Below are positions 35,901 to 45,791 of a stretch of 64,000 nt of DNA, piece after piece. The notes under the pieces were generated by a model that was given only the letters and a program-made list of their open reading frames with translations, did not search any database and was not told where the DNA came from. Made by a program: the position numbers and the translations under genes. Within the stretch, counting starts at the first letter, position 1. The number at the start of each line of letters is the position of its first letter. The DNA is from Paenibacillus amylolyticus (GTDB lineage Bacteria > Bacillota > Bacilli > Paenibacillales > Paenibacillaceae), in the NCBI RefSeq assembly GCF_003719335.1, contig NZ_RIAS01000001.1, positions 496,001 to 560,000 of the forward strand, given 5' to 3'.

Positions 35901-36417
35901 GTTGCAGCATCTGCCTCCGCTCACTGCCTTTCAGGGAAAGGAACTCGGCAAATTTCCCTTGCGGTAATACTACGGCTCTCGTAAAATCATCCATTTTCAG
36001 ACCAATGACGTCTTCAACGCACCGATTGACTTCTGCCAGCTTATCAGCAAGCACTTGATCTTCCCCATCAATCGTTTCAATAAACTTGCTGACCGTATTG
36101 CTAACGGACACTTCATTGTTACGCTTAAAACGCCGTTCGACCCGAAATCTACGAGTTCCCGCTGCCGAAGCAAGCTCAAATGTAAAAGCAACCGATAGCG
36201 AATCTTCAGCATGGTTCATAATGCCTTGTGTACCATTGACTGCCCGTTCCACCTTGCCATACATGGCAAGGGTGATCGCATCAAGCAAAGAAGATTTTCC
36301 GCTACCGGTAGGCCCGAAAATACCAAACAAACCTGTTTCGGTCAGTACCGTAAAATCAATCTCCTGCATCTCACGATAACTTTGTAGCCCGGCGACTTTC
36401 AATAAAATCGGTCTCAT
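32998..36417 (-). CDS. sbcC: Exonuclease SbcC (Rad50-like ATPase)
   Basis: 1139 residues. SMC-like partner of SbcD that processes hairpins and double-strand ends. Walker A is FGPTGSGKSSLLDAITLAMY (about 33-52). The zinc hook is GEPCPVCGSAHHPLPG near the middle (about 540). The ABC signature is STLSGGETFLTSLSLALALS, and Walker B is QFFFLDEGFGTLD. The coiled-coil arms flank the hook. The hook-distal segment encoded by 34250-34800 is extremely Ala-rich and GC-rich. Its ATG overlaps the sbcD stop (ATGA). Confidence 0.96.
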   Translation of the reverse strand: MRPILLKVAGLQSYREMQEIDFTVLTETGLFGIFGPTGSGKSSLLDAITLAMYGKVERAVNGTQGIMNHAEDSLSVAFTFELASAAGTRRFRVERRFKRNNEVSVSNTVSKFIETIDGEDQVLADKLAEVNRCVEDVIGLKMDDFTRAVVLPQGKFAEFLSLKGSERRQMLQRLFHLEKYGDQLAIKLSRRVKDNDMAHQSLAAEQQGLGNASKEILEETKHLLKAAVQHAESSRKELDSAVKEAEQFGRIRELSKEQQVRLQEQQQLHAKAEQIEADEERLKRSGAAEKMLPALQSARDASEAHQQRQLEAETAGKQAAEHERLAVQEAEKAEEARQQLGAEEPKLLLRLDQLEQAKELQRERDVLQADCSRLAQLMEKGQAEQATLRQQLDKEQELQMRGRKRREELQESLKPNEVKSDERRRLQTSLELKHRIDTAFEQVKQHKADMQTYQQSAEQGAAKLEAAAAEEGRLTEQRQQLVEQASAGLEALLACEQDINSEQRLLARAEEQLRRSMREQEMHRLSAALRAELRDGEPCPVCGSAHHPLPGAPPGDGPHADDADLELLRSLHAELQELRFGLRQQLHERRSLLAQLGAAAGDATAAAEAAPAAAEPEPAGSPEDGRSPAGWAARAAALREAAQALAAAAAPLQGEAAALQQAASGAQQRRMEAAAAQEAGRAGLVQAERKLAESEAAAAALQGRWAAELPDIAQEEAAGLYQAMQERDARAEDIKERLAKSVTFLEEKEQLVQSLQQKLVELDKQLIQWQTEWQGGSKQLAEKEERLRQWVGEQRVEDLIRETQARLDGLRKTAELAAERFKQADAQKQESVKRDVMAGQAAASAAEHLELAQGRWRLLLESSAFETDVAVTQAALAAEEAERLQKEIQHHRERERELASQLRELEQKLDGAVVTEEQWIACTERLKQARYEDETALQVKARAERDLEDVQQRHVRWTELETKRLEISHQGELLSKLQTAFRGNTFVEYIAEEQLMQVSHAASQRLRFLTKQRYSLEVDSGGGFVICDDANGGVKRPVSTLSGGETFLTSLSLALALSAQIQLRGQYPLQFFFLDEGFGTLDPELLDTVITSLEKLHDDRLAVGIISHVPELRARLQRKLVVIPAGDAGTGSRVVMESL

Positions 36418-37598
36418 CGGCCTTCGACCTCCTCACGTACGCCTGGCTCATCTTCATCGACCAGCTCCAGGAAAAGCTGTACCAGACTATCTTCTGGTAG
36501 GGCTCCACCCGTTTGGCGCTGGTAAAACTTGCGAAAAAGTTCATGCACAGGCAGTTCTGAACGCTGTTCTATGAACCCTGCGGCCTCCATCTCCGGATAT
36601 ACTGGACGAATATGGATAATGCCCTCATGAGCTTTACGCAACTGCTGAATCTCTTTTAGAGACATTGCATCCTCCAACCAGACCTCCATATCAATGTATG
36701 CCTGTGAGTCACGCCCCTCATCCAGCCAACGGTACACTTCTGCCAGACCACCTCTCGCCTTCCAACGAACAAGTGGGTTGCCTGAGGTAAGCAATACTTC
36801 TTCTACTTGTGCAACTCCGCCTGGCGTAAGATCAACCATTGTAACGGATTTGCTCTGCCCTGCTTCCGAGAAGCTGTACGCCAGGGGAGAACCACTATAC
36901 CGAATCACACCGTCTCCTTTGACGGCTTGCGCACGATGGAGATGTCCCAGAGCCGTGTATTGAGCACCAGTAGACAGGGAAGAAGGGTCTACGGTGTACG
37001 CTCCCCCCACCTGGATAGGCCGTTCAGAATCGCTCTCTACTCCGCCTAGTACATATATATGACTCATAGCGAGATTCACTGTATCCGGACGAAAGGAAGA
37101 AGCCAAACGTTGCATTAACATCCCTACTCTGCGGCTGTATGCTTGACGTAGTACATTTTCGTCACCATCTGTAGTTAACAGCTCATTTAATCTCGCTTCT
37201 GATGGATAGGGCAAAGCCGCAATATGTGCTGTCTCCCCGGTTCGACGAGTATGAATAGTCACAGCCTCTGACACTGGTGTACCTACTAACGTAATTCCTT
37301 GTCTGTTCACAAGCGGAGTTACCGAGGCTACACGTTCGGGTTGATCGTGGTTGCCTGCAATGACAACAAGTGGCCTGCCGTTTTCAGTCAAACGTGCTGC
37401 CGCCTCATAAAACAGCTGTTCCGCCGACGCAGGCGGATTTACCGAATCGTACACATCTCCAGCCATCAAAATGGCATCAGCCTGCTGATCGTCGGCTAGT
37501 TTGACGAGTTCATCGACGAAATCCTCCTGTTCACGAAGCCGGCTTCGTCCCTCCAGCGTTTTCCCCAGATGCCAGTCTCCCGTATGCAAGATACGCAT
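36414..37598 (-). CDS. sbcD: Exonuclease SbcD (Mre11-like)
   Basis: 394 residues. Metal-dependent nuclease subunit of SbcCD. Phosphoesterase motifs are MRILHTGDWHLGKT (D, H), LMAGDVYD, VVIAGNHDQPERV, the histidine in YTALGHLHRAQ and GSPLAYSFSE. The start follows GGTGGAG by six bases. The in-frame GTG four codons earlier lies on that site. It overlaps sbcC by four bases and lies 101 bases after addA, the order also found in B. subtilis. Confidence 0.96.
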   Translation of the reverse strand: MRILHTGDWHLGKTLEGRSRLREQEDFVDELVKLADDQQADAILMAGDVYDSVNPPASAEQLFYEAAARLTENGRPLVVIAGNHDQPERVASVTPLVNRQGITLVGTPVSEAVTIHTRRTGETAHIAALPYPSEARLNELLTTDGDENVLRQAYSRRVGMLMQRLASSFRPDTVNLAMSHIYVLGGVESDSERPIQVGGAYTVDPSSLSTGAQYTALGHLHRAQAVKGDGVIRYSGSPLAYSFSEAGQSKSVTMVDLTPGGVAQVEEVLLTSGNPLVRWKARGGLAEVYRWLDEGRDSQAYIDMEVWLEDAMSLKEIQQLRKAHEGIIHIRPVYPEMEAAGFIEQRSELPVHELFRKFYQRQTGGALPEDSLVQLFLELVDEDEPGVREEVEGR

Positions 37599-37699
37599 CG
37601 TCCGCTCCACCTCTTTCCACTACATCTTCTATCATTCCATCTCTCGCCCGTCGCTCATTGAACAAGAGGTATTCAAAACACAAAAACTCTCTAAACCTT

Positions 37700-40600
37700 T
37701 TATAATTTAACCGCATGACCGCCATCGAAAAAATAAAGCCACATGTGGTCGACTTGGCGACCCAATATATCTTCAATTGCCCGTTTATACAGCCGTAGCT
37801 GGAAACGATAGTTTTCAACCAGAGGTTCCACTCCTCCGCGATGTTCAAGCACTCGATCCGTCTTGTAATCTAGCAGAACAAGTTCACCATCAACCTCATA
37901 GAGACAGTCAATAATCCCCCTGACGAGCACCGTTTCATCCTGCAGCACAGCCTGTACTCTATCGTTTTCACTGTGTATCTCCTGCTCCTCGTTTGGCCGT
38001 AACCCACGAATCCATTCCTCAGGAGATTGATCTGCCGGGAGACCATACGTGAACGGGATTTCCCTTCGAATCCACGCCGCACGCAACATCTCCATTCCTG
38101 GTTGTGTATCAAAAAAAGCAATCAATTCACTTCGTTCAATCGCCTCTGCTTGATAAGGAAGCAATATTTGAATCGCCAGCAGGCGCGAAATCGTCTCATC
38201 AACAATCGCTTCATCCACAACAGATCCGTCTACAGGGAGATGCTGCATGAGCGTGTGGTACACCGTTCCCCGTTCTGTTCCTGTCAGTTGCCGCTCTCCC
38301 ATGAATTTGGGACGACGCAAGTGTAGTTTGAACGAAGCTTGTGTCGCTGGACTCGTCTTACTATCATTGCTTCCATTCCACTTACTATCACTGCCTCCAG
38401 TCCAAGCTTGCTCCTGCAGCTCTTCCATAACGGGGTATGAAGTATCCTCCTGCGTCGATAACAGACTCTTGATTTCGGTTACTGAAGTGCTCGCCGCCAC
38501 TTGTGAAGCTGATTCATATGGATAGGTCCAGGAAAGCCGCTTATCTATCTCACGCACAAGTGCATTTTGAACATTAACTTCCAGAACCTCTTCACTGTCC
38601 GCCTTTAGTTCTGTCCGTTCATCCGTCTTCTGATCTGCCGTTACCGATTCAATCTCTGAAACCGGATTGGCCTGTACGCCCTCGGTATGATCGATCACTT
38701 CTGTCGATGGGTTTAATCTGACGGGTTTCGCCGCATGCAGAGCAGCCAATCGTTCTCTCCGCAATCCAGTTAATTCATCTTCTTCACGCTCCACAAGGTC
38801 GGCGTGTTGCTGGAGAGATACCCTATCCGCAGCAACCACGGATATGCTCCAGCGTGATTCATCACTCGCAAGGCAAGCCGCATAAGAATCACGATCACCT
38901 GCAAGCTCACGTAGCACCGCGGCGTCCCGGTGTCTAATCAAAGCTGGCCCGATCCAATCCAGATAATTTCGTCCGGCAGCAAGCAGATAATCAGGTAGCG
39001 CAAGCTCTGGACTGTCTTTAACCTGTGACCAGGTTTGTGCTTTTTTGGCAGCGTCCTTCACCGTGCCTATCAGCACCATTTTTTCTTTTGGCCGGGTTAA
39101 AGCCACATACAGCACACGCATTTCTTCCGCCAGCAGTTCAAACTGAGCCCGGCGACGTATAGCCAGATTGGCTAATGTAGGATAGGCCACCCTGTTGTCA
39201 CGATCCACAAACCTCGGGCCAAAGCCAAGTTCCTTGTGCATCAGAAACGGTGCATGCAGATCTTGCTGATTAAACATTTTGGAGATACCGCCAACAAACA
39301 CAATCGGGAACTCCAACCCTTTGCTTCGATGAATTGTCATAATTCGTACAGCATTATCCTGTTCCCCTGAACCGCTGGCTACGGTGCCAAGGTCTCCACC
39401 ATTTTCCCGTAGTCGTGAGACATATGTCAGGAACCGGAACAACCCGCGGTTTGCAGTTGCTTCCTCATATTGACGCGCCCGATCATACAGAGCCTTCAGA
39501 TTACTTTGGCGTTGCTGACCGCCAGGAAGTCCGCCAACCCAATCCAAATATCCGGTCTCCCGATAAATCCGCCAGATCAGCTCACTTAAACTGCCTTGTC
39601 TTGCCTCAAGTCTCCACTGCTCCAGCTGACGCATGAAATGAATGAGTTTCTGTTGCAACCGCGAGCGCGCGAGTTCTTTTCCACCCATAAAGCCTGCATC
39701 TTGCTCACCCGTTTCAATTTGCAGATCAGCTCCCGAATCAACTTCCATCTCCGCAGTAACGGCTGATTGGCGTTGAGCCTGTTCGATTTCTGACCAGCCT
39801 TCTGGCCACTGCATCTGAACCATCCCGTCGACATACGAATCCCGTCCCAACTCAGAACGTTGACCAGTCCCATCGGATGCATTCCTCCACTCTCCTGCAG
39901 CAGAAACAACGGCATCATAGAAGGACTGTCTCTTATCCCCCAGACGAATGTGAGCAAGCTCTTCTTCATTTAATCCAACCATGGGAGAACGAAGTACGGA
40001 GGCTAGAGGAATATCCTGTCTTGGATTGTCCACAAGCTGCAACAGAGATAACATCACTTCCACTTCCGTAGCTTGAAAATATCCCTTGCTCTGCTCTCCA
40101 CCTGCGGGTATGCCCTGCTGTCTGAATTCCTCAATCATCAGCGGTGCCCACATCAGCGTGGAACGCAACAAAATAACAATGTCTCCATAACGTGCCGGAC
40201 GCATCGTTTGCAAAGCCTTGTCATACACACTCAGTGCAGGCTTGTCTGTCTCCCCGACCATCTCTCGGATACGCCCGGCGATGGCGCGCGCTTCCAATTG
40301 AGCCGTTTCAAGTTCGGCACTCTCCAGTTCTGCAGCTGCGGTTGCATCTACACCGTCTTCCGTACCTTCCGGTATTTCGGTTCCGCTACCTTGGCGATCA
40401 ATCAACATAAGTTCAGGTGTGTAGGCTTCGTTTCCAAGTGTCTCTGATGGAAAAGAAGCCCCGTAAGCCAGCTGAGCCCGCTCATCATAAGCAATCTCAG
40501 CGACCCCTTCATTCATCAACTGTCTGAATATGACGTTGACGGAATGCACCACTTCGGCACGACTACGGAAATTGCGCGCAAGGTCGATTCGTTTCCCCGT

Positions 40601-42064
40601 TACCGTTGCTATACCCGTTCTTGTACCATTCTCTTCGTTGATCTCTGTATCCACATGAACACTCGGAGTGTAGTTGCGATATTTGTTCATGAACAGGCCG
40701 GGTTCAGCCAAGCGGAAACGGTAAATGCTCTGTTTAACATCACCAACCATAAATCGGTTACCTGGATTCTCTCGGGAGATTAGCCTAACGATATCCTCCT
40801 GAACCGTGTTCGTATCCTGGTATTCATCCAGCAGCACTTCATCAAAACGTGCACGGTATTCCATCGCCGCATCCGAAGGCATCGAATGTTCAGGTGTGGA
40901 ATCCTCATGACGCAAAATGTGCAGACAATAGTGCTCCAGATCGTTAAAATCGACTTGTCCGCGTTCCTGCTTCGCCTGAAGATACCGTTCACCAAAGGTG
41001 CTGACTAGACGGGAAAGCTCCTGCATCAACGGTGCAGCCTGTTCCAGCTCCTGCCAAAAAGAGAATGCACTCCTTCCAAAAAGTGAACCTTTTAGATCAG
41101 CAACAGCTTTTTTTGCCGTTTCTCGCAACTCCTTCACCTGTTCTTGCAGCCCAGGGTCGGTCTGATCTTTTTTACAAGGCTTCAATTTGCCAAATGCAGC
41201 TGGCTGGAATACCTCAGGCAACCTTTCCCAAGGCATGACTTCGACGGCGGATAAAAGCTCTTCAACCATCGCCAAATCCTCTTTGAGTGTCTCCGCATAA
41301 GGTGCAGGACCCTCAGGCTGCAACGAAATCTGAATTCCTTGTCGCAGCAAACCCGCCGCCCCGCTCAATGCGAGAGCCGCATCCCGTAAAATGCTCTGCA
41401 CCCATGCAGATTGCCCCAGTGCCTCTACACTTTCCACCTGAAAAGCTTCAGCCATCTCCATCAGCCAGTGATCAGGCCAGGAATGACTTCGCGAGAAATC
41501 GTATAAACGCTGCACTAGCCGGTGCATCGCATCATCATTTCGCTCTCCACTGAACCAGTCCACCAGTTCGCGGAACGTGCTCCCCTCGTCTTCTTCGCCA
41601 TACTTTTCCTCGAACAACTCCTCCAGCAATTCCTGACGAAGCATCTCAGCCTCATTTTCATTCAGAATACGAAAAGCCGGATTTAGCGGAATCTGCTGAT
41701 AATACCTGCGAATGACCTCCATACAGAAGGAGTGCAGCGTTGTAATGGATGCTCGTCCGAGCAATGACAACTGCCTGCGCAAATGCTCCTCCTCCGGTTG
41801 CTCCTCGAGCGCACGTTCCAGCGCTTCCCGAATACGCTGTTTCATCTCGGCCGCCGCCGCCTTCGTAAACGTGGCTACCAGCAAGCGGTCCACGCTGAAT
41901 CCTTGGGAAGGGTCTGCAATTTTGCGAATAATCCGCTCCACCAGAACAGCTGTTTTTCCCGATCCTGCAGCTGCGGCGACCAGAATATCTTCCCCACCCT
42001 CGGAAATGGCGCTCCACTGATCATCACTCCAGAAGCTGCCTTCCGGTTTAGGCATATGCATCAT
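37700..42064 (-). CDS. addA: Helicase-nuclease subunit AddA
   Basis: About 1454 residues, longer than B. subtilis AddA (around 1230). UvrD-type helicase plus nuclease of the AddAB complex that resects double-strand ends and responds to Chi. Walker A is AAAGSGKTAVLVERIIRK. VDFNDLEHYC, LLDEYQDTNTVQEDI, GDVKQSIYRFR, MTIHRSKGLEFPIVFVGG and VALTRPKEKM are helicase motifs. The C-terminal nuclease has VRGIIDCLYEVDGELVLLDYKTDR. An extra Glu/Thr/Ser-rich linker (about residues 1150-1260) accounts for much of the excess. The ATG overlaps the addB stop (ATGA). Confidence 0.95.
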   Translation of the reverse strand: MMHMPKPEGSFWSDDQWSAISEGGEDILVAAAAGSGKTAVLVERIIRKIADPSQGFSVDRLLVATFTKAAAAEMKQRIREALERALEEQPEEEHLRRQLSLLGRASITTLHSFCMEVIRRYYQQIPLNPAFRILNENEAEMLRQELLEELFEEKYGEEDEGSTFRELVDWFSGERNDDAMHRLVQRLYDFSRSHSWPDHWLMEMAEAFQVESVEALGQSAWVQSILRDAALALSGAAGLLRQGIQISLQPEGPAPYAETLKEDLAMVEELLSAVEVMPWERLPEVFQPAAFGKLKPCKKDQTDPGLQEQVKELRETAKKAVADLKGSLFGRSAFSFWQELEQAAPLMQELSRLVSTFGERYLQAKQERGQVDFNDLEHYCLHILRHEDSTPEHSMPSDAAMEYRARFDEVLLDEYQDTNTVQEDIVRLISRENPGNRFMVGDVKQSIYRFRLAEPGLFMNKYRNYTPSVHVDTEINEENGTRTGIATVTGKRIDLARNFRSRAEVVHSVNVIFRQLMNEGVAEIAYDERAQLAYGASFPSETLGNEAYTPELMLIDRQGSGTEIPEGTEDGVDATAAAELESAELETAQLEARAIAGRIREMVGETDKPALSVYDKALQTMRPARYGDIVILLRSTLMWAPLMIEEFRQQGIPAGGEQSKGYFQATEVEVMLSLLQLVDNPRQDIPLASVLRSPMVGLNEEELAHIRLGDKRQSFYDAVVSAAGEWRNASDGTGQRSELGRDSYVDGMVQMQWPEGWSEIEQAQRQSAVTAEMEVDSGADLQIETGEQDAGFMGGKELARSRLQQKLIHFMRQLEQWRLEARQGSLSELIWRIYRETGYLDWVGGLPGGQQRQSNLKALYDRARQYEEATANRGLFRFLTYVSRLRENGGDLGTVASGSGEQDNAVRIMTIHRSKGLEFPIVFVGGISKMFNQQDLHAPFLMHKELGFGPRFVDRDNRVAYPTLANLAIRRRAQFELLAEEMRVLYVALTRPKEKMVLIGTVKDAAKKAQTWSQVKDSPELALPDYLLAAGRNYLDWIGPALIRHRDAAVLRELAGDRDSYAACLASDESRWSISVVAADRVSLQQHADLVEREEDELTGLRRERLAALHAAKPVRLNPSTEVIDHTEGVQANPVSEIESVTADQKTDERTELKADSEEVLEVNVQNALVREIDKRLSWTYPYESASQVAASTSVTEIKSLLSTQEDTSYPVMEELQEQAWTGGSDSKWNGSNDSKTSPATQASFKLHLRRPKFMGERQLTGTERGTVYHTLMQHLPVDGSVVDEAIVDETISRLLAIQILLPYQAEAIERSELIAFFDTQPGMEMLRAAWIRREIPFTYGLPADQSPEEWIRGLRPNEEQEIHSENDRVQAVLQDETVLVRGIIDCLYEVDGELVLLDYKTDRVLEHRGGVEPLVENYRFQLRLYKRAIEDILGRQVDHMWLYFFDGGHAVKL

Positions 42065-45000
42065 AACGTTTCCCCTTCCCTGCTGTGAGACAGCATATCC
42101 CAAACTTGCTGTTTGCCCGGTTTGGACAGCAGTTTATAGTCGTTCCCCTCAATATTTTCATCAAACTGACAGACCGATTTATATGAACAGAACGTACATG
42201 CAATCTCCTGCTGTATCCGGTACGGTTCAATGGCTGTATCTCCATCTGTAATGCGAGTTCCAATCTCGCGGATATTACCGCGAACAGCAGCAAGCAGCGT
42301 ATCCCATTGTTCTGGCGTCGCTACAGCAGCACTGCTGTAAAAGCTGCCATCTGCTTTTAATGCCACTGGAATAATCGCGGAATGTCCTTTATCAAGCGTG
42401 TTATCCATTTGAGCAACGGCATCACGGTCAGCGAGCAACAGACCCTTCATTTTAAAGCGTTTCAGAAGTTCCTGTCCTGCCTGTTCGGATGTCATGCCGT
42501 TTGCCGATTGCAGTAGTGGGTTATGCACATGGAAATAGAGTGTACCTCCTGGCATTGCCGTTTCCCCTAACCATTCCTCAGCAGCGCTAAGCAACACCTC
42601 CAGATAGGTGAGCATTTGCAGCGATAGCCCGTAGTAAACTTCATGAAGCTTGAGATCGGTCTGACTGGATTTGTAGTCAATTACTCTTAACAACAGACCG
42701 TTCTCTCCTTCAGCGACATCCACGCGGTCGATCCGGCCGACAATCTCCAGTACACACCCATTCTCCAGTTCAAAACGCAACGGCGGCAAAGGTTTCCCTG
42801 GACCAAAATCCAGTTCCAATCCAATCGGTTCAAAACTACCACGTCTGGACTGCTCACCCAAAATAACGGATGCCCGGCTGACGATATCTTTTAATTTGCG
42901 AAAAATATAGCCATAGCGCTTTGTGCTAAGCAAAATTTCCCCTTGGAGCTGCGGAGCGATCTGCTCCACCGTCTGCTCGGCTTCCTGGCGACATTGTTCG
43001 GGTGTCAGGCTGCCCCAGCTACGATTTTCCTCACGCAGGCGCATCGCCAGTTGACTCAGTGCAGCATGGAACAGTTGGCCGATATCCGGAGCTTGAAGAC
43101 GATATAATTGCCGTTCCTTAAGCTTCAGCCCATGTGAAGCAAAATGAGAGAATGGACAGGCTACAAAACGTTCCATCCGTGATACACTCGTTCTTACCTC
43201 CGTACCGTACAGCCTGCGGCTGGTTGCCGTTTCCAGTCTCCGCGCACGGTTACGATAAAAGACAGAACTCAGCAACCGCTCCAGCCCAGGGCGGCTCTCT
43301 TCCCGGTTTACATGCCAATTGTAGACTGCCCACCATATTTCAGGAATGTCTTCTCCCCTACGCCATCTGCGCAATTGTCCAATCAGCATGGAGAGGCTTT
43401 GTTCTGGATGAATCGCGTAAGAGAGGTGCACGGCTTCCAGATCCGAGACGGGCGGCTGAGCAAGCAAAGGCTGCTCCTGCAATCCAAACATTTTGCGTAC
43501 ATGGCGCACAATCTCGGAAGGGAGTAGTGATTTACCTTCATCATCTGCGACAGGATAGCTCAGCCATAACTGCTTGCTGGCAGCGGTCAGAGCGGTATAG
43601 ATGAGAAAACGTTCATCCAACATGAGTCTCGTTGCACCAGGTCCCAGCCCCATGCCTCTCTCTGTCAGCAATAACCTTTCCTGCTCCGTTAGTACTCCGT
43701 TGTCCTGAGGGATCGCTGGCAATTCCCCATCAACCGCCCCAAGAATAAATACATATTTCATATCACGCAGACGTGTACGATCCATCGAACCAAACAGCAC
43801 CTGGTCAAGGGCCGGGGGAACAAGCCCCAGCTTGAGCTCAGTCAGTCCTGTCTCCATCATGCCCGCAAACAAAGTGATGTCCAGACGTTCATTGCCCATC
43901 ATATCAACCATCTGGTCAAGAAGATCCAGCACGGCTCCCCACATTTGACGATGCTCTCTCGAACGCTCCGGGTCTCCCTGAGCCTTGGCCTCAGCAGACA
44001 TCTGATCCAGCTTATGTGCAATATCTGCATCCTCTAACAGTCTAAATAATGCCTCGCACTGAGCGGCAGCCGTTTTTGCTTTTTTCATTCGTTTCTCAAA
44101 CGTACCGAGTGCCGATGTAATCAAGGCTCTGCAACTTTCCATCAGCGATAACACTGCATCGCGTCCTCGGCTGCTTCCTTCCTGTCCCTGATCCTCCAAA
44201 GACAGACTCGGCACATACTTCCACGGCTTACCATCCGTCCAGCGATATCCATGGATACCGCAAGCAAGCACATAGTTCTCCAGCTGATCCATATCCTCAC
44301 GAGTAATTGAACCATCCAGCGGAAGCAGCAGATCCGTTTTGACACAGCGAAAAACATCCTCATACCGCCAGTTGCGCCGAACGATATCTAGCGCTGAACG
44401 AATAAATTCGGATAATGGATGATGCAACTCACTTCGTCTTCGGTCCAGGAAGACCGGAACATCATAGTCCCTGAATAAAGGCTCTGCAATATCAGCATAA
44501 GTCTCCAATCCGCGAACCAGCACCGCCATGTCCCGATATCTCGCTCCATCCTCTTGCGCAAGGCGACGCATTTCACGTAGTGCACCCTCCAGCTCTGCCC
44601 TGCGATTCTCCGCAGCCATCAATCGAATCCCCGAGTCCTCGCCTTGACTTCTCCAGCGAACACGCCGATCAAAACCGGCCTCCAGATGGGCAAGTCCCGG
44701 CCGGTCCTTAAATCTCGGAAGCACCTCGTCATGAAGTAGCGTGGTATCGCTGGTTACACCCAAATGTTCGGCCATGCCTTTGAGGCGCGCATAGGCATTG
44801 GCAGTTGGATAAAATAATTCCAGCTCTCCTGGCAGGATACCTTGCTCGTAAGAACCATCGAGTGTTAGGGAAATCGTTACAGACGAGGCTTGTAACATGA
44901 GCTGTCCTATTACACTCATCTCCTGCGGGGTGAATCCATGGAATCCGTCAATCCAAACCTCGGCCCCCTGCAACCATGTACTTTCTGGCAAACGACCTGT

Positions 45001-45564
45001 CAGTTCATTCAGTGTATCTTCATCATCTATATATAAATCAGCCAATTCCTTCTCATAATCATGGTAGATCAGATTCAAATCATGAAGCTTGTCTTCCAAA
45101 ATAGGTGAAGCCGATGCAATGCTCCATGTTGCAAGCCCTTCTTCGAGTGCCGAAGCATGAACTTCATATCGTTTAAACTCACTATATAAATTAGTCAATT
45201 CCCCGATAAAGCCAAGCTGGCTGCCCGAAGCAGCAAACAGTCTCAGTTCTTCTTTCCTACGCTGAATGACTTTATATAAAAGCATCTTCTTGCCCTCGGC
45301 TCCAATCGGAACGCGAGCAGAACCGCCAGCCTCCTGCATGACGCGATAAGCCAGACGGCGAAATCCAAGAACTTCGGCACGCATCGTACCTTTAATATCT
45401 CCGGAAGATATCAGGGCCTGCTCTGTCCGGAATGAGCTTTGTTCGGGAACGAGTAGAATCAACGGTTTTCCTTGGGGCTCCTGCCTAAGCAGAGATGTGA
45501 TTTCTCGGGTAATCAGTGTGCTTTTACCACTGCCTGCCCGGCCAATAACAAAGCGTACGGACAT
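42061..45564 (-). CDS. addB: Helicase-nuclease subunit AddB
   Basis: 1167 residues. Second subunit of AddAB, with a helicase-like N-terminus that recognises Chi and a C-terminal nuclease. Walker A is FVIGRAGSGKSTLITREI. The iron-sulfur cysteines are C in RFVACPFSHF and three in EIACTFCSYKSVCQFD. The nuclease motif is VGRIDRVD...LRVIDYKSSQ. GGAGGATG precedes the ATG. It starts the addB-addA-sbcD-sbcC block, all minus strand with overlaps or short gaps. Confidence 0.96.
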   Translation of the reverse strand: MSVRFVIGRAGSGKSTLITREITSLLRQEPQGKPLILLVPEQSSFRTEQALISSGDIKGTMRAEVLGFRRLAYRVMQEAGGSARVPIGAEGKKMLLYKVIQRRKEELRLFAASGSQLGFIGELTNLYSEFKRYEVHASALEEGLATWSIASASPILEDKLHDLNLIYHDYEKELADLYIDDEDTLNELTGRLPESTWLQGAEVWIDGFHGFTPQEMSVIGQLMLQASSVTISLTLDGSYEQGILPGELELFYPTANAYARLKGMAEHLGVTSDTTLLHDEVLPRFKDRPGLAHLEAGFDRRVRWRSQGEDSGIRLMAAENRRAELEGALREMRRLAQEDGARYRDMAVLVRGLETYADIAEPLFRDYDVPVFLDRRRSELHHPLSEFIRSALDIVRRNWRYEDVFRCVKTDLLLPLDGSITREDMDQLENYVLACGIHGYRWTDGKPWKYVPSLSLEDQGQEGSSRGRDAVLSLMESCRALITSALGTFEKRMKKAKTAAAQCEALFRLLEDADIAHKLDQMSAEAKAQGDPERSREHRQMWGAVLDLLDQMVDMMGNERLDITLFAGMMETGLTELKLGLVPPALDQVLFGSMDRTRLRDMKYVFILGAVDGELPAIPQDNGVLTEQERLLLTERGMGLGPGATRLMLDERFLIYTALTAASKQLWLSYPVADDEGKSLLPSEIVRHVRKMFGLQEQPLLAQPPVSDLEAVHLSYAIHPEQSLSMLIGQLRRWRRGEDIPEIWWAVYNWHVNREESRPGLERLLSSVFYRNRARRLETATSRRLYGTEVRTSVSRMERFVACPFSHFASHGLKLKERQLYRLQAPDIGQLFHAALSQLAMRLREENRSWGSLTPEQCRQEAEQTVEQIAPQLQGEILLSTKRYGYIFRKLKDIVSRASVILGEQSRRGSFEPIGLELDFGPGKPLPPLRFELENGCVLEIVGRIDRVDVAEGENGLLLRVIDYKSSQTDLKLHEVYYGLSLQMLTYLEVLLSAAEEWLGETAMPGGTLYFHVHNPLLQSANGMTSEQAGQELLKRFKMKGLLLADRDAVAQMDNTLDKGHSAIIPVALKADGSFYSSAAVATPEQWDTLLAAVRGNIREIGTRITDGDTAIEPYRIQQEIACTFCSYKSVCQFDENIEGNDYKLLSKPGKQQVWDMLSHSREGETL

Positions 45565-45604
45565 GTGTCATCCTCCAAACTGCACGTACAAGATTTTAAT
45601 TTCC

Positions 45605-45613
45605 AGTATACCA
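45605..45613 (-). promoter_or_regulatory. Candidate extended -10 promoter of addB
   Basis: Minus strand TGGTATACT, an extended -10 with TATACT at 45610-45605. It lies 41 bases before the ATG. The -35 region (GTTCCG) is weak. Confidence 0.5.
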
Positions 45614-45679
45614 TACCTTCTTCACTTCGGAACATACGTTTGCCATGATCCACCAAATAAGAACACAATATGGCTATTG

Positions 45680-45716
45680 AAAAAAAAGCCGCCGCCTGTA
45701 CAATACAGCCAGCAGC
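45680..45716 (-). terminator. Terminator after the unknown gene at 45792
   Basis: GCTGCTGGCTGT pairs, with G-U wobbles and one mismatch, with ACAGGCGGCGGC. Eight U follow on the minus strand (45680-45687). It also insulates addB. Confidence 0.8.
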
Positions 45717-45791
45717 TTCTTATGGATTTACGTTTATTACCAAACTCGGTGACAGATACGCCTAGTAGTTGTTTTCAAGTTTACAATTTCG

